Assembly: GCA_017650105.1 (NCBI GenBank)
Contig: JAGCFO010000016.1
Span: 1 to 64,000, forward strand
Origin: Bacteroidaceae bacterium
GTDB lineage: Bacteria; Bacteroidota; Bacteroidia; Bacteroidales; Bacteroidaceae
DNA: 64,000 nt
Direction: 5' to 3'
Part shown: one piece after another, positions 57,707 to 64,000 of the stretch
Layout of the letters: every line of letters starts with the position of its first letter
How positions within the stretch are numbered: the first letter of the stretch is position 1
Notes under the pieces: model-generated
What the model was told of the DNA's origin: nothing
The model's database searches: none
The model's input: the letters and a program-made list of their open reading frames with translations, nothing else
Translations under genes and position numbers: made by a program

Positions 57707-58846
57707 TTATTCAATGGGTTTCACAAAGGCACGACGGCGCTTGTGGTTCTCGTGTGGGAAGTAGTCCCACTGGCTCTGCACCTTGTTGTTGACTTCAAGC
57801 TCGGGATTGCTCTCGGCAAACTCGTAGCCCAGCTTATGGTAGACGGGGAGCAGATGCGACATTATCAGCGCGTTGACGCCTCTTCCCTGATATTCGGGCT
57901 TAACTGCGATGAGCAGCATGTCGATGTTCTTCGCATGTTTCACATAGAGAGACCAAGCCAAGGGGATATATCCGAAGATGTTGCGGGCTCCTTTTGCGCG
58001 CTGAAGGGCTTTCGATAATGAAGGCATCACGATTCCCACGCCGATGAGCTCGTTCTTCTCGTTGACAACCAGGGGAACGAGGCGCAAGTCGAGGAATCCC
58101 AGATAGCTCTTGATATATTGGTCAATCTGCTTCTCCGACAGCGCTGAATAGCCGAAAAGCGGGGCGTAGGCTTCGTTCATCAAGTCGAAAATCTCCTTTC
58201 CGCGCTCCTCTTTCAGCTTCTTCTTCGAGCTGTAGGTGAGGATGCGAAGATTGTATCTCTGCTTTGTCAAATCGCAGATGCGCTGGAATTTCTCAGGGAT
58301 GCCATTTCCGGGGAACACCTTGAATTCCACCCAGTCGGCTGCCTTCTCAAATCCTAGCTTGCTCATGTGCTCGGGGTAGTAGGGATAGTTGTAGTACGAA
58401 GCCATCGTTCCCAGTTGGTCGAATCCCATTATGAGCATACCCTCGCGGTCGAAATCGGTAAAGCCCAGAGGGCCTTCCACTTCTTCCATTCCCTTCTCCT
58501 TGCCCCATTTCTCTACGGCGTCGAGCAGCCCTTTCGACACTTCAATGTCGTCCACAAAGTCAATCCAGCCAAAACGAACGGTCTTCTTCTTCCAAGTGTC
58601 GTTGGCCTTATGATTAATGATAGCTGCCACACGCCCTACCAGCTTGTCGTCCTTGTATGCCAGGAAGAACTGCGACTCGCAGAAGTCGTACGCAGCGTTT
58701 TTGCTCGGCATGAAGGTGTTCATCAAGTCGTCGTAGAGCTCAGGAACAGCGTATTTGTTGCCTTTGTAGAGATTGTAGTTGAAAAGGATAAACTTCTTCA
58801 GGTCTTTCTTTGAAGTGTTTGAAATGGGGGTAATCGTTACAGCCAT
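57707..58846 (-). CDS. GNAT-like N-acetyltransferase-fold protein
   Basis: A 379-residue protein with GNAT-like features: FFLAYKDDKLVGRVAAIINHKAND in the first half and LLIAVKPEYQGRGVNALIMSHLLPVYHKLGY, the acetyl-CoA pyrophosphate-loop-like Q-G-R-G-V, in the second. This suggests two tandem GNAT-like domains. The substrate is unknown. The frame runs further upstream, but the ATG at 58846 (MAVTITPISNTSKKDLKKF) follows a promoter and avoids overlap with the methyltransferase gene. It is co-directional with parE. Confidence 0.82.
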   Translation of the reverse strand: MAVTITPISNTSKKDLKKFILFNYNLYKGNKYAVPELYDDLMNTFMPSKNAAYDFCESQFFLAYKDDKLVGRVAAIINHKANDTWKKKTVRFGWIDFVDDIEVSKGLLDAVEKWGKEKGMEEVEGPLGFTDFDREGMLIMGFDQLGTMASYYNYPYYPEHMSKLGFEKAADWVEFKVFPGNGIPEKFQRICDLTKQRYNLRILTYSSKKKLKEERGKEIFDLMNEAYAPLFGYSALSEKQIDQYIKSYLGFLDLRLVPLVVNEKNELIGVGIVMPSLSKALQRAKGARNIFGYIPLAWSLYVKHAKNIDMLLIAVKPEYQGRGVNALIMSHLLPVYHKLGYEFAESNPELEVNNKVQSQWDYFPHENHKRRRAFVKPIE

Positions 58847-58882
58847 AAAAAAGCAGTTTAATGGTATTATCGAAAAATTGTA

Positions 58883-58916
58883 CAAAGATAGTTTTTTCCT
58901 TGAACATTTCAGCAAA
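58883..58916 (-). promoter_or_regulatory. Promoter of the GNAT-parE series
   Basis: On the minus strand, TTTG (58916-58913), a 22-base spacer and TATCTTTG (58890-58883), 37 bases before the GNAT start. Confidence 0.65.
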
Positions 58917-58982
58917 AATGAGATAAATTTTATCTCATCCGTGAAAAACTGTCTGCAGAGAGAGCTTTGGAGGCTTGATTTC

Positions 58983-60158
58983 TCAGGCTTTCGTGCAGAG
59001 AACGAGAAGGTGTCGGTTGTCGTTTGTGGTAGTTGCAAACAGATAGTGGCTGCCTCCTTCGGCAAGGCGCAGGCGTTTGCGAAGGTCGTCGACGCTCGTG
59101 GGAAAGTTGCGAGTAGTGAGGTTTGCCTGCGTGATGCCGGCAAGCAGGCTCTTCCGAATGTCCTTGCTCAGTTTTTCAGCTCCGACGACTCGGAAACTCC
59201 TTCCTGGGAAGTCTTTGCAGAGGGTGTCGCTTGTGTAGAGTTGCGTGTTGGGATGCAGTTTTTTCAGTCCGAACCTTTGTGCCGGCAGCTTGAAGCATCC
59301 CGCTTTCAGTATCGCGGCGTTTGGCTCATAGAGGTAGAGTCCAGGCTCTGAGGCGAATTCGCACGTTGCTTCTTTCTCTTCTTTCCGCGTGAAGAAAAAG
59401 GAATCGTCGGAGGGCAGATTGATGCAAAAAACGCCCATTTCATCGGGGTTTTTCGGTGTTTTTCCGAGTATGAGGAGCAGTTCTTTGCACTCCCCGTTGA
59501 GGGCAACGACGTGTATGCTTTGCACAGAGCGGAGCTGCTGGCATGCTCGGTGTATGTCGAGCATGGGAGAACATTTTATCATCACTTGCGAGGCGTGCTG
59601 TAAGAGTTTGTCTTCCAGCGCTGTCACGTCGGGCTCGCAATCGTCAAGAGCCACAACCTTACGTCCCGATGTGCTTCTTCTGGCAGGATCGAGATAAAGC
59701 CAGTCTTGCAGCGGAAGGGTTTCCAGCACCCGAAGGGCATCTTCGCACACGGGATGGATGTTTGAGAGGGCGAGAGAACGGAAATTTGCCGATGAAATGG
59801 CGAAAATCTGCTCGTTCCGCTCCACATAGATGGTCTTTTCGAACCGTTCGCTCATGAAGGCACAGTCCACTCCCAGTCCTCCCGTCAAGTCGGCGAGGGT
59901 GCTTCCTCCCACAAGAGTGGCTTTGTAGCGGGCTGTCGCCTCGCTTGAGCATTGCTCCATACTCAGCCGGGAGGGCCAGATGACAGCGTCGTTCTCTGCC
60001 CACGAGGGAATCTTCGTCCGCGCAGCGTGCCATCCTTCGATTTGCGTTGCTGCAGCAGGCATGTCGACATCGGGGTACTGCGAGGCAAGCAGCAGAAGGC
60101 GGTGCACATCGTCCTGCCGATGCTGTATGGCAAACTGTATGGTCCTCTCGTCTAACAT
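58983..60158 (-). CDS. Class I SAM-dependent methyltransferase with THUMP-like domain
   Basis: The 391-residue protein has the SAM-binding motif LADLTGGLGVDCAFMSE (about 85-101) with the acidic residue after IYVERNE, and the downstream motif DWLYLDPARR. The C-terminal region (PNAAILKAGCFKLPAQRFGLKKLHPNTQLYTSD) fits the THUMP-like domain found with this family in Bacteroidetes. The DPARR motif resembles the DPPY/NPPY of base methyltransferases, so an RNA target is plausible but not shown. Repeat copy H lies upstream. Confidence 0.87.
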   Translation of the reverse strand: MLDERTIQFAIQHRQDDVHRLLLLASQYPDVDMPAAATQIEGWHAARTKIPSWAENDAVIWPSRLSMEQCSSEATARYKATLVGGSTLADLTGGLGVDCAFMSERFEKTIYVERNEQIFAISSANFRSLALSNIHPVCEDALRVLETLPLQDWLYLDPARRSTSGRKVVALDDCEPDVTALEDKLLQHASQVMIKCSPMLDIHRACQQLRSVQSIHVVALNGECKELLLILGKTPKNPDEMGVFCINLPSDDSFFFTRKEEKEATCEFASEPGLYLYEPNAAILKAGCFKLPAQRFGLKKLHPNTQLYTSDTLCKDFPGRSFRVVGAEKLSKDIRKSLLAGITQANLTTRNFPTSVDDLRKRLRLAEGGSHYLFATTTNDNRHLLVLCTKA

Positions 60159-60280
60159 CTAAGAGTGATTTTCGTGCGAAGGTACGAAAAACTTTGCATT
60201 TTGCCAAATCTGCCCTCTATTTAGCTCAGAAAAATCGGTTCCCAAAAACGGGCCGAGAGCCTTCTCCGAAGGGGGTGAAA

Positions 60281-60361
60281 TATGGAGAACAAATATCGCG
60301 ATATGAAGAAGGGAAAAAATTTTTTTCCTTCTCCAAAAAAAATTTTCCCTTCTTCATAATT
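60281..60361. repeat. Dispersed intergenic palindromic repeat, copy H
   Basis: TGGAGAACAAATATCGCGATATG, then GAAGAAGGGAAAAAA/TTTTTTTCCTTCTCC and AAAAAAAATTTTCCCTTCTTCATAA. It contains two opposed units making an almost complete palindrome. It lies between the methyltransferase start and the aquaporin stop. Confidence 0.8.
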
Positions 60362-60418
60362 CTTTTTGGACAAAGCATATTTCAGCCGTGTGAATAGTTT
60401 TCCTTTCTGCAGCAAATG

Positions 60419-60451
60419 AAAAGCCTCAGGCATCTGCTGCCCGAGGCTTTT
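60419..60451 (-). terminator. Terminator of the aquaporin gene
   Basis: AAAAGCCTC-a-GGCA and TGCC-c-GAGGCTTTT pair around a 5-base loop with A and T runs at the ends. It lies 45 bases beyond the aquaporin stop codon. Confidence 0.85.
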
Positions 60452-60495
60452 GTTTGTCAAACAGATTGTGTTCCCTCTGCGGGAATCAGCCTCTG

Positions 60496-61173
60496 TTAGT
60501 CTTTCTTGCAGCCTGCAAGGAGCTTCCAGATGAGAGCTGCGAGCACACCACCACAGAGAGGAGCGCAGATGAATACCCACAGGTCTTTCAGCGCAGCGCC
60601 ACCTTCGAAGAGAGCCGGGCCGATGGAACGAGCGGGGTTAACGCTGGTGCCTGTGTACTTGATGCCTACGAAGTGGATGAGGATGAGGGAGAGGCCGATA
60701 GCCAAGCCTGCGAAGTTGCCGGCTCCCTTCTTCTCGTCGGTAGTGCCAAGAACTACAAGTACAAATACGCATGTCAGCACGAGCTCAACAATGAATCCTG
60801 CGAGCTGGCTTCCTGCTCCCGCGCAAGTGTTAGCTCCCGTAAGTGTGCCCTTGAATCCTGTTGCTACGCTTGTGAAGGCATAGAGGATGGCAGCGCCGAT
60901 GATGGCACCGATAACTTGGAACACCATGTAGAGGATAGCATCCTTGCCTTTCATACGTCCTGAGCACCAAACGCCGAGGGTGATGGCGGGATTGATGTGG
61001 CAGCCCGAAATGCCGCCGATAGTGTAAGCCATAGCTACTACAGCCAAACCGAAAGCACAGGCTGTGCCTACTACGGATGCGGTGTCAGTTCCACATGCAA
61101 GGCTTACTGCTGTTCCGCAACCCATCAGAACCAATACCATGGTTCCTACCATTTCTGCTAAATACTTTTTCAT
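60496..61173 (-). CDS. Aquaporin (MIP family)
   Basis: A 225-residue inner-membrane channel with six hydrophobic helices and the two NPA half-helix motifs: CHINPAITLG (about residue 67) and TSVNPARSIGPAL (about 182). The length without a long loop and the Asn-Pro-Ala-Arg-Ser selectivity region fit AqpZ-like water channels more than glycerol facilitators. The start at 61173 (MKKYLAEMVGTMVLVLMGCG) is the family start; the frame is open further upstream. No clear TAnnTTTG box is seen. Confidence 0.9.
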   Translation of the reverse strand: MKKYLAEMVGTMVLVLMGCGTAVSLACGTDTASVVGTACAFGLAVVAMAYTIGGISGCHINPAITLGVWCSGRMKGKDAILYMVFQVIGAIIGAAILYAFTSVATGFKGTLTGANTCAGAGSQLAGFIVELVLTCVFVLVVLGTTDEKKGAGNFAGLAIGLSLILIHFVGIKYTGTSVNPARSIGPALFEGGAALKDLWVFICAPLCGGVLAALIWKLLAGCKKD

Positions 61174-61304
61174 GTTATTACAATTTTTAAATGAAGGTAG
61201 CACAAAGAAATACCTTTTTGCGGAATGTTGCAAGAAAAAGCGAAAAAAAATAGTGAGAAAGAAAAAATTTTTGTGTTTTAGCCGTTGTATTTGTTTTTTT
61301 GACT

Positions 61305-61312
61305 TATCTTTG
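61305..61312 (+). promoter_or_regulatory. -7 box of tRNA-Leu
   Basis: TATCTTTG 18 bases before the tRNA. The -33 spacing is poor (TTG at 61285-61287, 17 bases). Confidence 0.65.
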
Positions 61313-61330
61313 CACCGCATTTACCGAAAG

Positions 61331-61414
61331 GCCCAGATGGCGGAATTGGTAGACGCGCTGGTCTCAAACACCAGTGGGGTAAAACCCGTACCGGTTCGAT
61401 CCCGGTTCTGGGCA
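61331..61414 (+). tRNA. tRNA-Leu (anticodon CAA)
   Basis: An 84-base class II tRNA with acceptor arms GCCCAGA/TCTGGGC, anticodon stem CTGGT/ACCAG with loop CTCAAAC, and a long variable arm. A bidirectional terminator follows at 61484. Confidence 0.96.
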
Positions 61415-61483
61415 CATATGAGGGGGCTTCCATAGGGGGAAGTCCTTTCGCTATTTAAAGAAGCCAAGCGCCTTCTGCATATA

Positions 61484-61513
61484 AAAAAGCCTCCTGGGAA
61501 AAGGAGGCTTTTT
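61484..61513. terminator. Bidirectional terminator (tRNA-Leu and gldN)
   Basis: AAAAAGCCTCCT and AGGAGGCTTTTT pair exactly with a 6-base loop, with A and T runs on both sides. It serves the tRNA (+) and gldN (-), whose stop codon is at 61534. Confidence 0.9.
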
Positions 61514-61533
61514 GTAGGTTATTCACCAAGGAA

Positions 61534-62589
61534 TCAGCGTTTCTGCTTTCGTACGGAAAGGGAGCCCGAAGATGAGGAGCTGCCTCCCGAGCGGGGAAGT
61601 TTTTCTCTCTTCCTCGATACTTTCTGTTGGGACGACTCGGATTTCTTTGGCTTACTTGTGCTTGCCGATACCTTTGGCTCAGAGCTTTTGGGCTTGTGTC
61701 CGAAGAGTCCCTTCTTTTCTTCCACTTGGGTGGTGTCGGGTTCTTCGATGCCCCACAATTCATTCTCAAAGCCTTTCAGCTCTCCTTCGATACGTTCGCG
61801 CTCAGCTGTCAACGCTGTGTCGTTTTTGCAATAATCCGACAACAACTTATTCTGCAGGTTGGCAGTCTTGTAGATTTCTCCATCATACTGGTGTGTGGCA
61901 AAGTAGTCGTCAAGCGACATGTTGCTGACGTTGTTGTAAGAACTTGTCATCACAGGAGTCATTCCGAAATAAGGAGAAACGTCATCGTAGTTGAGCCAGA
62001 ACATAGGATATTTGGTAACTTCTTCTCCGTAGTCTCCCGAGCGATGCAGAACGGGGCAAATGGCTGTCACCTTCGTGGCAGTCGTTGCTGTTCTTTGATC
62101 ATAGTAGGTGCTCTCCTTGATGAAGTAGCTGAGAACATCGCCCGAGGGGATGTCGGAGTCGGCAATAGTGTATGTTCCGCCGTTGTCTTCATAATAGATG
62201 TAGAACTTGTCGAGCATCTCGTTTACCTTGTATTTGTTTTCTTCGGTAAACAGCTCGTTTCCGTCGGAGCGGTACTCGTATGCGGGAACTTTCCCTTCGG
62301 CAATGAGTCTGAGGACCAATGTGAAGAGGTTCACTCTGTCTCCCAAAGGCTCTACCGGATAATACAATGCGGCATTCTTCTCCTGAGTCAGATTGAGCAT
62401 GCGATAGATGTCGCGCTTCCACACCACATCGTCAGGAGCGGGAATCTGCCCGGTATACTGCGCTTTGGCACGCTCGGAAAGCGTGTTCTCGGATTTCTTG
62501 TTTTCTTCTGCCTTGATGCGCCCCTTGGGCTGGGCATCGATAGTGATGCACACGATGAGGGCAAGAGCGAATAATATGTACTTTTTCAT
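61534..62589 (-). CDS. gldN: Type IX secretion/gliding protein GldN (PorN-like)
   Basis: The 351-residue protein has a signal peptide (MKKYILFALALIVCITIDA) and the GldN core: DDVVWKRDIYRMLNLTQEKNAALYYPVEPLGDRVNLFTLVLRLI, then FYIYYEDN and PMFWLNYDDVSPYF. GldN/PorN forms the periplasmic ring of the type IX secretion system with GldK. The C-terminal part (about 285-351) is a Ser/Lys-rich low-complexity tail that is longer than the conserved core. It lies 10 bases after gldM in the same operon. Confidence 0.93.
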   Translation of the reverse strand: MKKYILFALALIVCITIDAQPKGRIKAEENKKSENTLSERAKAQYTGQIPAPDDVVWKRDIYRMLNLTQEKNAALYYPVEPLGDRVNLFTLVLRLIAEGKVPAYEYRSDGNELFTEENKYKVNEMLDKFYIYYEDNGGTYTIADSDIPSGDVLSYFIKESTYYDQRTATTATKVTAICPVLHRSGDYGEEVTKYPMFWLNYDDVSPYFGMTPVMTSSYNNVSNMSLDDYFATHQYDGEIYKTANLQNKLLSDYCKNDTALTAERERIEGELKGFENELWGIEEPDTTQVEEKKGLFGHKPKSSEPKVSASTSKPKKSESSQQKVSRKREKLPRSGGSSSSSGSLSVRKQKR

Positions 62590-62599
62590 AGGGTTCGTG

Positions 62600-64000
62600 T
62601 TAGTTTAGGATTACTTCAAGTGTGGCAGACAGCTGGCGTTGCACTCCATCTGGGCCTTGTGCTTTAACATTGCTTATATAGAAACGCTTGCCGCGTTGCA
62701 GTTTGTTCATAGTAGCCTTTTGGCGCGAAGAGAAGTTGGCTCCGTCAGACAACTCGGGCATAGCGTTTCCCATGTTGTCGAAGGTAACCATTTCAAAACT
62801 GATGACTTTGAATCCGATGTTGAGAAGACCGTCGTCGATAGCGGCAATGATGCCGTCGGACTTCATCAGGCTCTGTTTGGGAATCTTGCTTCCTCCTCCA
62901 CGATAGCGCTGAGTAGCTCCATTGGCGTCTACATATTCAATCATAGGAGTAGGATCGGGTAACTGGCGTACGCGGAATTTGTAGTCGCCCATGCTCTGCA
63001 CACGTCCGTCCTGCTCGGCAGAAACGGAGATTACGACATCCTCTCCCAGCTTTGCAGGACGAGCAATGTATCCGCTTCCGGATGCTTTCAGAGTGCCGTT
63101 TCCGTTAGAGATTCGGGCACTCACTTTATTGGCAGGCACGCCAGGCACCGATACGGCGATAGGGTTGTCGTACCCAGCATACAGCACATTCATCATGCTT
63201 GCGCTGACTGTTGCGATAGGGTCAACAACAGTATATTTCTGTGAGAAATCGCGTCGTACGACATCTCCTGAGCCGTCGGTGGTTTCGATATAGCCATTCA
63301 TGGTGAAATCGCCCGTGCTGTTGCAGGGAATCTCGTACCATCCGTTCTTTGTTTCAACAAGCTTTCCTCCAACATAAATGTTAGGACGTTGTGTGGAGTC
63401 AACGGCAGCCATAACGATTCGTGCCGAGAAACGTCCTCCGCGTACCACATTCTGTGAAGTGGGAATCACGAAAGCTCCCAATTCGTTTACGCGCACGTCG
63501 CTTGCGTCGATGTTTGTCTTCAGCGTATTCAGTACTGCATATTCAGCATTGCGCACATCGTTCTGCAGCTTTGTCAGCAGGGTTACGGCAGCAGCTGCGG
63601 GCATATTCTCAAAATGATACTCTTCCCAGTTCTTGCCGAGTGCGATACCTTTGGCAGGAACTTCGGTATCGAAATTATCCTTGATGATTTCGCTCTGCAC
63701 GCTGTCGGTAAGCATGTTGAGAATTTGGTCTCGGTAATTGTTGATGGTAGAATAGAGGTTGTGTCCTTGCCCTGAGGTGGGGTTGAGCATCACTTGCGTT
63801 GCTGCCTCAAGGTTTTCTTTATTCTTTATGTCGCGAACATTTCCATTCTTTCCATCTGCCATCACCACAATGCGTGTTTTCAGCTCTTCGGAGTAGTTGA
63901 AGAGGCTATCGGAAAGCTGTTTAACATATTGTGCCTTTTCAAACCAGGGGCGTACCTTCTCGGGATTCTTCTCCATCTGCGTGGCGAAATCGTTGAAGAT
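62600..64000 (-). CDS. gldM: Type IX secretion/gliding protein GldM (PorM-like), partial
   Basis: The 3' part of gldM is present: 466 residues to the window edge, and the frame remains open. Known GldM proteins are about 515-520 residues, so roughly 50 N-terminal residues, including the membrane helix, lie outside. The periplasmic domains include QNVVRGGRFSARIVMAAVDSTQRPNIYVGG and the C-terminal ALPATI-like SATLEVILN ending. GldM and GldL form the proton-driven motor that powers secretion. Transcription runs from right to left into gldN. Confidence 0.93.
   Translation of the reverse strand: MFNDFATQMEKNPEKVRPWFEKAQYVKQLSDSLFNYSEELKTRIVVMADGKNGNVRDIKNKENLEAATQVMLNPTSGQGHNLYSTINNYRDQILNMLTDSVQSEIIKDNFDTEVPAKGIALGKNWEEYHFENMPAAAAVTLLTKLQNDVRNAEYAVLNTLKTNIDASDVRVNELGAFVIPTSQNVVRGGRFSARIVMAAVDSTQRPNIYVGGKLVETKNGWYEIPCNSTGDFTMNGYIETTDGSGDVVRRDFSQKYTVVDPIATVSASMMNVLYAGYDNPIAVSVPGVPANKVSARISNGNGTLKASGSGYIARPAKLGEDVVISVSAEQDGRVQSMGDYKFRVRQLPDPTPMIEYVDANGATQRYRGGGSKIPKQSLMKSDGIIAAIDDGLLNIGFKVISFEMVTFDNMGNAMPELSDGANFSSRQKATMNKLQRGKRFYISNVKAQGPDGVQRQLSATLEVILN

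Overview
The window reads as a chromosomal segment of a Bacteroidales bacterium, most likely Prevotella-like. The reasons are the gene content and order: a frdC-frdA-frdB fumarate reductase operon, ATP-type PEP carboxykinase, BspA-type leucine-rich-repeat proteins, a TonB-dependent receptor, gldM/gldN of the type IX secretion system, and a rpsU-xer-hpf-tRNA-tuf-secE-nusG-rplKAJL-rpoBC block. In addition, many genes are preceded by the Bacteroidetes promoter form TTTG-N19-21-TAnnTTTG. The genus is an inference; the order-level placement is secure.

Layout. 0-1 kb: a smalltalk micro-peptide and an M15 peptidase, the end of an accessory cassette typical of Bacteroidales mobile elements. 1.2-2.4 kb: a BspA-like protein with a damaged 3' end. 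3-7.3 kb: pckA and a GH78 alpha-L-rhamnosidase-like lipoprotein. 7.4-14 kb: an outer-membrane beta-barrel receptor, tRNA-Arg, a NUDIX hydrolase, an M16 peptidase, a LOG-family protein and a PfkB sugar kinase. 14.1-17.7 kb: frdCAB. 17.9-32.6 kb: the translation/transcription core with five tRNA-region genes, ribosomal proteins and RNA polymerase. 32.8-38.8 kb: a DUF805 membrane protein, a large multidomain GH31 enzyme and an aldo/keto reductase. 38.9-45.7 kb: DUF2851, dapB-lepB-wbqC-pdxB, a helix-hairpin-helix protein and a VanZ-like protein. 45.8-48.5 kb: a second BspA-like protein, then an accessory island made of a truncated DUF3987-like gene, many inverted repeats and a candidate small RNA. 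48.5-64 kb: pnp, a thioredoxin-fold lipoprotein, greA, a HIT protein, a GNAT-parE-coaD-S41 peptidase series, a methyltransferase, an aquaporin, tRNA-Leu, gldN and the 3' part of gldM.

How the genes fit together. pckA and frdCAB sit on the anaerobic phosphoenolpyruvate-to-succinate route used by gut and oral Bacteroidales. GH78, GH31 and the beta-barrel receptor point to glycan foraging. gldM/gldN encode parts of the secretion and gliding motor in the cell envelope.

The most unusual signal is a family of short, palindromic, A/T-cored intergenic repeats (at least eight copies, about 12.4, 17.8, 33.7, 38.8, 48.0, 52.3, 55.65 and 60.3 kb), built from reshuffled modules with a GAAGGGAAAAA...TTTTT core and a GGAGAACAAATATCGCGA end. 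One copy supplies the stop codon of the aldo/keto reductase. Further candidates are a promoter-terminator pair with no ORF at 48.3-48.4 kb, a terminator-like hairpin in the greA leader, and a 27-bp inverted repeat in front of the DUF3987 remnant. No CRISPR array, rRNA gene or intact transposase was seen.
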